Origin: Desemzia sp045528445
GTDB taxonomy: Bacteria > Bacillota > Bacilli > Lactobacillales > Carnobacteriaceae
Assembly (NCBI RefSeq): GCF_045528445.1
Contig: NZ_JBGQQU010000007.1
Location: 31,990 to 95,989, forward strand
DNA: 64,000 nt
Direction of reading: 5' to 3'
Shown: positions 53,142-60,323 of the stretch, piece by piece
Numbering within the stretch: position 1 is the stretch's first letter
Layout of the letters: every line of letters starts with the position of its first letter
Translations under genes and position numbers: made by a program
The notes under the pieces: model-generated
What the model saw: only the letters and a program-made list of their open reading frames with translations
Database searches by the model: none
Told to the model about the DNA's origin: nothing

Positions 53142-53588
53142 TTATCCATGAAAGTGTTGACACGTGCATTGCCCTGGAACACAGTCACACGCTACAACAT
53201 CCACCGCTTCCGATTTTTTTTTCTTCAACAATTCTTCCAACATCGCCATATCATCGTGACTTAAAGCAGCTTCTTCCAACAGATGTGCAATCGCTTCTCC
53301 CGCTTTCCGATTGCAAATATGCGCTAAAATATCGCTAGTAGCTTCTTTGATTTCCACTTCTTCACTAATCGCCGCAGAATAAATAAATCGATTTCCCATG
53401 GCTTCCGTGGTTAAGGCGCCTTTTTTAACCAATCGGCCGATCAATGTTTTCGTGGTCGCCGGCTTCCAAGCCATCTTGTCTTGTAGGACCGCATTGATTT
53501 CTTTACTAGTCGCTTGTTTTAACGTCCACACAACACGCATGATTTCCCACTCTGCATCACTGATAGTTATTTTTTCCATTGCTTGCAT
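53142..53588 (-). CDS. copY: CopY/TcrY family copper-responsive repressor
   Basis: 148 residues. N-terminal winged helix (MECI/BlaI-like: ISDAEWEIMRVVWTLKQATSKEI and WKPATTKTLIGRLVKKG) and the C-terminal metal switch CDCVPGQCTC (CxCx4CxC), where Zn(II) favours DNA binding and Cu(I) releases it. It autoregulates via two cop boxes upstream. AAGGA lies 8 nt before the ATG at 53588; an internal ATG at 53579 is an alternative. Confidence 0.96.
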   Translation of the reverse strand: MQAMEKITISDAEWEIMRVVWTLKQATSKEINAVLQDKMAWKPATTKTLIGRLVKKGALTTEAMGNRFIYSAAISEEVEIKEATSDILAHICNRKAGEAIAHLLEEAALSHDDMAMLEELLKKKKSEAVDVVACDCVPGQCTCQHFHG

Positions 53589-53622
53589 GGCTCTCTTCCT
53601 TTCAACATTTTTTATTTTCGTT

Positions 53623-53678
53623 TACACTTGTAATCCGTCTACAATTCATAGTTTACATTTGTAATCGATATAAGTCAA
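53623..53678 (-). promoter_or_regulatory. copYAZ promoter with two cop boxes
   Basis: TACACTTGTA (53623-53632) and TACATTTGTA (53654-53663) match the TACANNTGTA operator. The promoter TTGACT (53678-53673), a 17-bp spacer and TAAACT (53655-53650) overlaps the second box, so CopY bound there would block RNA polymerase. Confidence 0.85.
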
Positions 53679-53763
53679 CCTCTTTTGCTCAATATTTTAA
53701 AAAAAGGTCTGCTGTGGTAAAATACAAACAGGTTTACAGATGCAATTTGAGAGGAGGTTTCAC

Positions 53764-54570
53764 ATGAAAGTAGGCTTTATCGGTGCTGGCAACATGACCA
53801 GTGCTATCGTAAAAGGAATGATCAAAGCACAACACCTTCCTAAAGAAAATATTTATATCTCCAATAGAAGTCCAGAAAAATTAGAGCAATTGACCAAGGA
53901 AACAGGAACTGTTGCGTGTTCCTCTAATGAAGAATTGGTGTCCAAAGTAGATGTGGTCATCTTGGCTATCAAGCCCAACTTGTTTTCAACCGTGCTACCT
54001 GAATTAAGTACCCATTTGCTTAAATACAATCCGGTAGTGGTATCCATCGCAGCTGGCGTTAGTTTAGCTCAAATGCGAGACTGGATCGGAAGCGACTCAG
54101 CCATGCGCCTCATTCGCGTGATGCCTAACTTGAATTCACAAATCGGCGAAGGAATGGCAGCTGTTTGCGGAAATGAACAGTCTACACAAGATGATGTTGA
54201 ATTTGTCATCAGTATTTTCCAATCCATTGGGGAAGCGATCGTTATGAAGGAAGCTGACTTTGGTGTCTTTTCAGCCATCGCCGGCTGCTCACCAGCGTTT
54301 ACGTTCTTATTTATAGATTCGCTGGCACGCGCTGCTGTCAAATACGGCATTCCAAAAGAAATGGCGACCAAAATCGCCGCTCAAGCTGTTTTAGGAAGTG
54401 GGAAAATGGTCCTAGAAAGTGGCGAAACGCCGTGGAATTTGATCGATCAAGTTTCTTCTCCAGGCGGAACGACCATTGAAGGCGTACTGGCTTTAGAAGA
54501 AAATGGCTTTATGACATCGGTTGTGAAAGCTGTGGATGCAGTTGTGGAAAAAGACACCAACATGAACTAA
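53764..54570 (+). CDS. proC: Pyrroline-5-carboxylate reductase
   Basis: 268 residues. Rossmann motif VGFIGAGNMTSAIVKGM and the C-terminal SSPGGTTIEGVLAL active-site region. Performs the last step of proline synthesis, with ProB and ProA encoded 45 kb away. The start at 53764 follows GAGGAGG; an upstream in-frame start is rejected. Followed by a strong terminator. Confidence 0.96.
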   Translation: MKVGFIGAGNMTSAIVKGMIKAQHLPKENIYISNRSPEKLEQLTKETGTVACSSNEELVSKVDVVILAIKPNLFSTVLPELSTHLLKYNPVVVSIAAGVSLAQMRDWIGSDSAMRLIRVMPNLNSQIGEGMAAVCGNEQSTQDDVEFVISIFQSIGEAIVMKEADFGVFSAIAGCSPAFTFLFIDSLARAAVKYGIPKEMATKIAAQAVLGSGKMVLESGETPWNLIDQVSSPGGTTIEGVLALEENGFMTSVVKAVDAVVEKDTNMN

Positions 54571-54575
54571 CACAT

Positions 54576-54621
54576 AAAGAAGTTGTCCCAATACTCGAGT
54601 ATCGGGACAACTTCTTTTTAT
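54576..54621 (+). terminator. Terminator of proC
   Basis: AAGAAGTTGTCCC and ATACTC pair with GAGTAT and GGGACAACTTCTT (one mismatch), then T5. Confidence 0.95.
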
Positions 54622-54726
54622 ATTTTTTAACGAGCAAATAAGCAACCTAAATATAGAGTGCTTCCGGGTTGAGCTTGAATTTGGACCCCTCAGAATAATA
54701 TTAGTGCTATTCGAGAATTTTCTCTG

Positions 54727-55700
54727 GCTCAAATGGACGCTATTCGCCTTGTTAGCGACTTTTGGCTACTTTTTCTCACCCAAATGGACGCTATTCGCCT
54801 TGTTAGCAACATTTGACTACTTTTTCTCACCCAAATGGACGCTATTTGCCATGTTAGCGCCATTTGACTACTTTTTCTCACCCAAATGGACGCTATTCGC
54901 CTTGTTAGCGACATTTGGCTACTTTTTCTCACCCTAATGGACGCTATTCGCTTTGTTAGCGTCATTTGACTACTTTTTCTCACCCAAATAGACGCTATTC
55001 GCCTTGTTAGCGACATTTGGCTACTTTTTCTCACCCAAATGGACGCTATTCGCTTTGTTAGCGCCATTTGACTACTTTTTCTCACCCAAATGGACGCTAT
55101 TTGCCATGTTAGCGCCATTTGGCTACTTTTTCTCACCCAAATGGACGCTATTCGCCTTGTTAGCAACATTTGACTACTTTTTCTCACCCAAATGGACGCT
55201 ATTCGCTTTGTTAGCGCCATTTGACTACTTTTTCTCACCCAAATGGACGCTATTCGCCTTGTTAGCGACATTTGGCTACTTTTTCTCACCCAAATGGACG
55301 CTATTCGCCTTGTTAGCAACATTTGACTACTTTTTCTCACCCAAATAGATGCTATTCGCCTTGTTAGCGTCATTTGACTACTTTTTCTCACCCAAATAGA
55401 CGCTATTCGCCTTGTTAGCGTCATTTGACTACTTTTTCTCATCCAAATGGACGCTATTCGCCTTGTTAGCGTCATTTGACTACTTTTTCTCATCCAAATG
55501 GACGCTATTCGCTTTGTTAGCGTCATTTGACTACTTTTTCTCACCCAAAGGGTCGCTATTCGCTTTGTTAGCGTCATTTGACTACTTTTTCTCATCCAAA
55601 TAGACGCTATTCGCTTTGTTAGCGACCTTTGGCTTCTTTTTCTAACTCAAATGGACGCTATTCGTCTTCTTAGCGCCCTTTGGCTACTTTTTTTAACCCA
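54727..55700. repeat. Array of 19 tandem 51-bp repeats
   Basis: The anchor ACGCTATT recurs every 51 bp from 54737 to 55655, 19 times without an indel. Consensus blocks: CCCAAATGGACGCTATTCGC, CTTGTTAGCGNC and ATTTGACTACTTTTTCTCAC. Within each unit AAATGG.CGCTA can pair with TAGCG.CATTT as an imperfect 11-bp hairpin with a ten-base loop. Frames stay open on both strands because 51 is divisible by three, but no ribosome site or non-repeat coding sequence supports translation. Confidence 0.95.
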
Positions 55701-55824
55701 AATGAACGAATAAAAAAAATGTCCACATCGTTTACCCACTATTGTGAGGAAGTCGATGACTGAGCTCTCTTTCGATGTGATTTGTCTACATTATTGAATC
55801 TGTGAACAATTATTTCTGACTTCT

Positions 55825-55869
55825 CTTTAAGTTGTCCACATTTTCTTTAGAAATGTGGACAACTTAAAG
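55825..55869. repeat. 19-bp perfect inverted repeat containing DnaA-box-like halves
   Basis: CTTTAAGTTGTCCACATTT (55825-55843) and its exact complement (55851-55869) flank TCTTTAG. The core TTGTCCACA/TGTGGACAA differs by one base from the DnaA box TTATCCACA. No T-run follows, so it is not a plain terminator. Confidence 0.75.
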
Positions 55870-55911
55870 ACATTCTCTATTTGTTCGTTCTTTTAATACA
55901 CCCTGAACACG

Positions 55912-55941
55912 CAAAAAAGATTCAGAAGTTTGTCTGAATCC
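55912..55941 (-). terminator. Terminator of the pyridoxamine kinase gene
   Basis: GATTCAGA pairs with TCTGAATC around CAAACT, then six T residues on the minus strand. Confidence 0.9.
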
Positions 55942-55949
55942 TTTACTTT

Positions 55950-56810
55950 TTATTCATTTCTAAGCTGTGCTGCTTTTTCTATCAAATAAAGCAAATCGGT
56001 TTCGAATTGCACACCATATTTAGGATCTGATTTGCTGGCAACAGTTCGTTGAATCACTTTTTCTACATAAGCGACGGCTGTTTCAGTTGCTGCCTCCAAG
56101 GTTGCTTTTTGAAACAATAATCCTGCAACCACGCTGCTGAACAGGTCTCCCGTGCCATCAAAATGTCCAGGGTAAATCCGAGAAAAAGCCGTCTTTACTT
56201 GCTCATCGTGTACACTACCTGATGCTGCACCGATTTCCTGTTCACTTGGCATCACACCTGTCAGAACGACTTGCTGCCGATTCCATTCCAGCATCTTTTG
56301 TATCACTAATTCGATCTCTTGTTTCGTATGAGGCCCCTTATGATATGGCGTCTGCGTTAAATAAGCCGCTTCGGTCATATTGGGGATAACTACTGTGGAT
56401 AACTGACACAATTCCCGCATTTGCTGAACATATTCTTCATCAAAACCAGGATACAATTTTCCATGATCGCCCATTACCGGATCCAGCACGATAATTGCAT
56501 TATCCGTTGCAAATTCACGAATCACTCGTTTCACAATGTTCATTTGAGCATGCGATCCTAGATAACCGATCAATACCCCATCAAATGACACCCCCAGCTG
56601 TCTCCAGTGATCAAGGATGCGCTCCATTTCGCTGGTCAAATCTAAAAAAGTATAGTCTTCAAATCCCGAGCCCGTGTGAGTCGATAACAGAGCTGTCGGA
56701 AGGATACTCGTACTGTTATTCAGAATGCTTAAAATCGGTAAAGCTACATTCATCGAAATTTGACAGCTTGCAGAAATATCTTGTATCACTAACACTTTTG
56801 GCTGATTCAT
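55950..56810 (-). CDS. Pyridoxamine/pyridoxal kinase
   Basis: 286 residues of ribokinase fold. N-terminal VLVIQDISASCQIS, the phosphate site IVLDPVMGDHG, TNMTEAAYLT-like VIPNMTEAAYL, and the anion hole/active site HFDGTGDLFSSVV with the catalytic Asp. Phosphorylates vitamin B6 vitamers with ATP. Divergent from an ECF S component gene, probably B6 uptake. Confidence 0.9.
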   Translation of the reverse strand: MNQPKVLVIQDISASCQISMNVALPILSILNNSTSILPTALLSTHTGSGFEDYTFLDLTSEMERILDHWRQLGVSFDGVLIGYLGSHAQMNIVKRVIREFATDNAIIVLDPVMGDHGKLYPGFDEEYVQQMRELCQLSTVVIPNMTEAAYLTQTPYHKGPHTKQEIELVIQKMLEWNRQQVVLTGVMPSEQEIGAASGSVHDEQVKTAFSRIYPGHFDGTGDLFSSVVAGLLFQKATLEAATETAVAYVEKVIQRTVASKSDPKYGVQFETDLLYLIEKAAQLRNE

Positions 56811-56957
56811 TTATTTCACCACTATTCCCTTGCATTCTCTCCTTATTATAACAGTTTTGTTCCTGATTTCAGCTCTCTCTTTCAAATTTTCTGAAAACTG
56901 CATTTCGTCTGCTCATCAAAAAAGGTATAATGGATTTACATTAAGGGGGAACGGAAA

Positions 56958-57461
56958 TTGAAACATAAAACACTCACTACACAAAATGTAGTTCTTTATG
57001 CTTTATTTATTGCCATGACAGTTGTCATGACGTTGATTATTCGGATACCAATTCCTTTTGCACAAGGCTATGTCAATATTGGGGATTCTATTTTGCTACT
57101 GTCTGGGATGCTGTTTGGACCAGCCGGCGGATTTTGGATCGGTGGAATAGGAAGTGCATTGGCAGACTTATTTACGGGTTATTCATTTTATGCGCCGATT
57201 ACATTCCTTGTCAAAGGAATCGAAGGCTTGTTGTGCGGTTGGATTTTCCTGAAAATGAATGCTTCAAAACCGATTGTGTCGGCGCTTATCGCCGGTATCT
57301 GGATGGCGGTCGGTTATGTCATCGGGGATTGGATCTTATTTGGACTGGCTGCTGGGATAGCCGCTTTTCCTATGAATCTGATGCAAGGAATTGTAGGCGC
57401 CATACTTGCCGTTCTATTGCACAAATTTATTGGACCGATTTTTATCAAACGAATCAATTAA
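56958..57461 (+). CDS. ECF transporter S component, probably vitamin B6-specific
   Basis: 167 residues, six predicted membrane helices (about 12-32, 40-60, 65-85, 90-110, 115-135, 140-160) with the small residue-rich first helix typical of group II ECF S components. It needs shared EcfA/A'/T subunits encoded elsewhere. Specificity for pyridoxine (PdxU-like) is inferred from the divergent pyridoxamine kinase. The start is TTG at 56958 behind AAGGGGGAA. Confidence 0.75.
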   Translation: MKHKTLTTQNVVLYALFIAMTVVMTLIIRIPIPFAQGYVNIGDSILLLSGMLFGPAGGFWIGGIGSALADLFTGYSFYAPITFLVKGIEGLLCGWIFLKMNASKPIVSALIAGIWMAVGYVIGDWILFGLAAGIAAFPMNLMQGIVGAILAVLLHKFIGPIFIKRIN

Positions 57462-57507
57462 AAAAATACCAGCGAGCAGTCTCGAAAACTACTCGCTGGT
57501 ATTTTTT
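57462..57507. terminator. Bidirectional terminator overlapping the barstar 3' codons
   Basis: AAAAATACCAGCGAGCAGT pairs with ACTACTCGCTGGTATTTTT. On the minus strand the 5' arm encodes the last barstar residues KNTSE and its stop codon. Confidence 0.9.
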
Positions 57508-57773
57508 ATGTGGATCTCTAAATATTCATTTTCTGCTGCTGCGTCCCTAAAGACTCTCAACAAATTTTCTCCGTATTTTCCTAGATACTTCTCAATCGCT
57601 TCTGCATCAATGATCTCAATCGTTTGTGGAGTAAAATCAGTGGTCAGACAATCTTTCAGAGCATCCAGATTCTGCCCATAATAATCCGGTAAGTTCAACT
57701 GCATCGTTAAATATTGATGCAATCTTTTTTTACTGGTCATTTCTTGGCCATCCAGAATAATTCGCTTATCCAT
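57489..57773 (-). CDS. Barstar family ribonuclease inhibitor
   Basis: 94 residues. Begins KRIILDGQEM and contains the barstar helix-loop YYGQNLDALKDCL, whose acidic residues plug the barnase active site in known complexes. It should stay in the cytoplasm and protect the producer from the adjacent RNase before secretion. The start at 57773 is 6 nt after AGGAGG; ATG 57776 is the alternative. Encoded just downstream of the RNase. Confidence 0.92.
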   Translation of the reverse strand: MDKRIILDGQEMTSKKRLHQYLTMQLNLPDYYGQNLDALKDCLTTDFTPQTIEIIDAEAIEKYLGKYGENLLRVFRDAAAENEYLEIHIKNTSE

Positions 57774-57783
57774 CATCAACCTC

Positions 57784-58269
57784 CTAGTAAAGCTGTTCAA
57801 ACGTTTCGTAGTGATCGCCCGTGTAGAAAATCAAGCCATCATTGGAAAAGACGATCCGCTCAGCTCCACGGAAACCCCCGTCATAATTGATATCCGCTTC
57901 ATAATACACGCGGCCTTTTGCTTCAGGCAGCAACTCTTCATAATTGCCGAAGCGATCACCGCCGATCGACATCTGATCAGTGACTTCCCATAAATTACCT
58001 TCTGAGTTATCCCAGCCTAAAGCTTCTGCTTCTTTTTTCGTCAAATAATTGGGTGGAAGCTCTCCAAATTCATTCAGGTATGCGGCCACATCTTTTTTCG
58101 TCGAATAGGCTTGTCCTTCAACCACCGAACTATCCACTGTTTGTGATTCCATTTGCGACTCTTGAGAATCTGAATCAAACAGCGCATCAAATACGTCCAT
58201 CTGCTGACCTCCAAGCAAAAGTACCAGCACACCGACAATCGTTACGATCCAATTTTTCTTTTGTTTCAT
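57784..58269 (-). CDS. Secreted barnase-type ribonuclease
   Basis: 161 residues. Signal/anchor helix NWIVTIVGVLVLLLGG, a Ser/Gln/Glu linker, then a barnase domain: YLTKKEAEALGW, IGGDRFGN, the catalytic Glu in YYEADINY, Arg in RGAERIVFSNDG and His in DHYETFEQL. All three barnase catalytic positions are present. A guanyl-preferring extracellular RNase; its in vivo role is nutrition or interbacterial competition (inference). Confidence 0.93.
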   Translation of the reverse strand: MKQKKNWIVTIVGVLVLLLGGQQMDVFDALFDSDSQESQMESQTVDSSVVEGQAYSTKKDVAAYLNEFGELPPNYLTKKEAEALGWDNSEGNLWEVTDQMSIGGDRFGNYEELLPEAKGRVYYEADINYDGGFRGAERIVFSNDGLIFYTGDHYETFEQLY

Positions 58270-58272
58270 CTT

Positions 58273-58791
58273 CTACTCCTCATTTTCTTGTTCCATTTCT
58301 TTGCGAGCTAGTTTAGCAGCTTTTTTACGCACACGCAAGCTTCTAAAAAAATCCGTCAATAATGCGGCACACTCGTCTTCTAAAAGTCCTTTTTCAATCG
58401 TTACTTGATGGTTGAACCGCTCATCTCCAAGCAAATTCATTAAAGTACCGGCTGTCCCGCCTTTAGGATCCGGAGCTCCATAGTAAAGCTCGTTGACACG
58501 CGACAAGATCATTGCTCCACTGCACATCGGACAAGGTTCCAACGTTACAAACAACTGCGTATCCTCCAAGCGCCAATTCCCCAAGCACTGATTGGCTTCC
58601 CGAATGGCAATCATTTCTGCATGAGTCGTCGCATCATGGGTCATTTCCCGCAAATTGTGACCGCGCCCAATAATCTCCCCGTTCAATACCACTACAGCCC
58701 CGATCGGCACTTCTAATTTAGCTCCAGCTTTTTTAGCCTCTTCAATAGCTTCGCGCATAAAGTATTCTTTTTCCCTACTGGTCAATTCCAT
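58273..58791 (-). CDS. tadA: tRNA-specific adenosine deaminase TadA
   Basis: 172 residues. Zinc motifs THAEMIAIREA (His and catalytic Glu) and LEPCPMCSGAMILS. Deaminates A34 to inosine in tRNA-Arg(ACG), which is itself encoded at 63889-63962. Start 58791 follows AAAGGAG; a longer upstream frame lacks family similarity. It lies 3 bp upstream of the RNase gene. Confidence 0.96.
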   Translation of the reverse strand: MELTSREKEYFMREAIEEAKKAGAKLEVPIGAVVVLNGEIIGRGHNLREMTHDATTHAEMIAIREANQCLGNWRLEDTQLFVTLEPCPMCSGAMILSRVNELYYGAPDPKGGTAGTLMNLLGDERFNHQVTIEKGLLEDECAALLTDFFRSLRVRKKAAKLARKEMEQENEE

Positions 58792-58938
58792 ATTGTGCTC
58801 CTTTTGCTCATCATTTCCTTCCCCTATGATAGCATATTCTCTCTCAAACCCTACAAAAAAATCCAAAGAGTGCTAAAATAGAGAAGAATGCTCAACTTGT
58901 TCAGCTTGACGATTTCAATGCAGAAATGAGGAACTGAA

Positions 58939-59802
58939 GTGAACTTTAAAGAACTAAAAAACTTGTATCCAGAAGCTGTTTTAACCGAATACAACACCTC
59001 TGGGAAGCAGTACATAGCTTTTCCTTATCAAGATCAATGGATTCAATTTGAACGTTACCAAAAAAGCGATACTGAATTGGCCTTGATTCAATATGCGCTC
59101 AACCAAAAGCCTATTCCCTTTAAAACGAAAAAAATGTCCAAATGGCATACTTTTTTAGTTAATGGGTCCTTTGCTTTGCCTAAAGAAGAAGGCTTCTATC
59201 GCATTATCCAATTTGAGATCATTAAGAAGGATGCTGCTTTTGAACGCGGACTTTGGCTAAAAGCCTTCAAAAGTTTATTTTCAGGCATAGAGGATACTTT
59301 TTTCCTAACAGAAAATAAAGGTATTCTCATCCAAGGAAAACAGCCTGATTTATTGAGCAGCGAAGAAATGGCCGGCATTATTCGCACCTTAGACGATGAT
59401 TTTTCAATTAAGACTGTGTATTATATGGGGCAATTTTGGCCAATAACTGCTGCTTTGCCCAATATATTTAAAGAAGAACAGCATATTTTTGAAGCTCAAA
59501 AAAATCAAAAGACCCAAGTTTTTGATTTGCCCTCAGTTGCTTTACATTATTATACGGCGGAAGCTATTTCACAAAGCCCATTGATGCAGCAAATGAAAAC
59601 TCAGTATGTAATGGATAACGAACTGAAGGAATTGATCTTAGCAATGTGGAAAAGCCAAGGCAACATATCTGTAGCCGCAAAATCCCTTTATATCCACCGC
59701 AACACACTGCAATACCGAATCGATCGTTTTCATGAAACAAGCGGTCTATCGTTGCGTGATATGGATGACTTGCTGTTGTGTTATTTATTGACGCTGGACT
59801 AA
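58939..59802 (+). CDS. PucR/CdaR-like transcriptional regulator
   Basis: 287 residues. The C-terminal ~60 residues form a PucR-type helix-turn-helix (GNISVAAKSLYIHRNTLQYR, then IDRFHETSGLSLRD). The N-terminal part has no recognisable sensor domain. The target is unknown. The start is GTG at 58939, 8 nt after GAGGAA. Divergent from tadA. Confidence 0.8.
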   Translation: MNFKELKNLYPEAVLTEYNTSGKQYIAFPYQDQWIQFERYQKSDTELALIQYALNQKPIPFKTKKMSKWHTFLVNGSFALPKEEGFYRIIQFEIIKKDAAFERGLWLKAFKSLFSGIEDTFFLTENKGILIQGKQPDLLSSEEMAGIIRTLDDDFSIKTVYYMGQFWPITAALPNIFKEEQHIFEAQKNQKTQVFDLPSVALHYYTAEAISQSPLMQQMKTQYVMDNELKELILAMWKSQGNISVAAKSLYIHRNTLQYRIDRFHETSGLSLRDMDDLLLCYLLTLD

Positions 59803-59845
59803 AAAAACCTTCTTGTAAAAGGCAATCTTTTACGAGAAGGTTTTT
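59803..59845. terminator. Bidirectional terminator
   Basis: AAAAACCTTCTTGTAAAA pairs with TTTTACGAGAAGGTTTTT; serves the regulator gene and the small gene at 59853. Confidence 0.9.
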
Positions 59846-59852
59846 ATGCGTT

Positions 59853-60203
59853 TTATTTTTTTACTTTATCTACAAAGGTATCTTTTTTATCCGATAACAG
59901 ATCGGTAAATTCTGTTGTCGCTTCTTTCAATTGATGTGTATAATCGCTGACACTTCCGCGTAAATGACTAACTTTATCCACAACGTTGAGTAAGTTGATC
60001 ACTTCCTCATCAGATAAGTTTTCCACAACTTTCATAGCTTTTTCATTGCCATGCAGTTTATCTTTCACAAAGTATTTCGCTCTTTTGCGGTTAATCATGC
60101 TTTCAGCTTTTTCCATTGCTTTGTCTGAAGTCACCATGTATGCTGCTCCAATAGCTACAGCAGCTCCAACACCTAATAAAATATTTCTTGTTGTGTTTTT
60201 CAT
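59853..60203 (-). CDS. Small membrane-anchored protein (YtxH-like)
   Basis: 116 residues. One N-terminal membrane helix (NILLGVGAAVAIGAAYMVTS) and a charged helical cytoplasmic tail. Similar layouts occur in YtxH and related stress proteins; no function is assigned. Confidence 0.65.
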   Translation of the reverse strand: MKNTTRNILLGVGAAVAIGAAYMVTSDKAMEKAESMINRKRAKYFVKDKLHGNEKAMKVVENLSDEEVINLLNVVDKVSHLRGSVSDYTHQLKEATTEFTDLLSDKKDTFVDKVKK

Positions 60204-60323
60204 AGAAATTCACTTCCCTCTTCGTATTTTTCTCTATTTCATCATATCAGAAATAAATTTCAATCACGAATAAAAACGCCTACCAGAATTTAAAATTCTG
60301 ATAGACGTTTCTTGTTGGTTAGC

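Noticed and set aside
54729..55595. 288-codon minus-strand frame of 17-residue repeats (RKSSQMTLTRRIASIWV)
   Set aside because: It exists only because the DNA repeat is 51 bp; no ribosome site, no unique sequence, and plus-strand frames are open for the same reason.
54727..55700. CRISPR array
   Set aside because: Units are contiguous with no unique spacers, and no cas genes are in the window.
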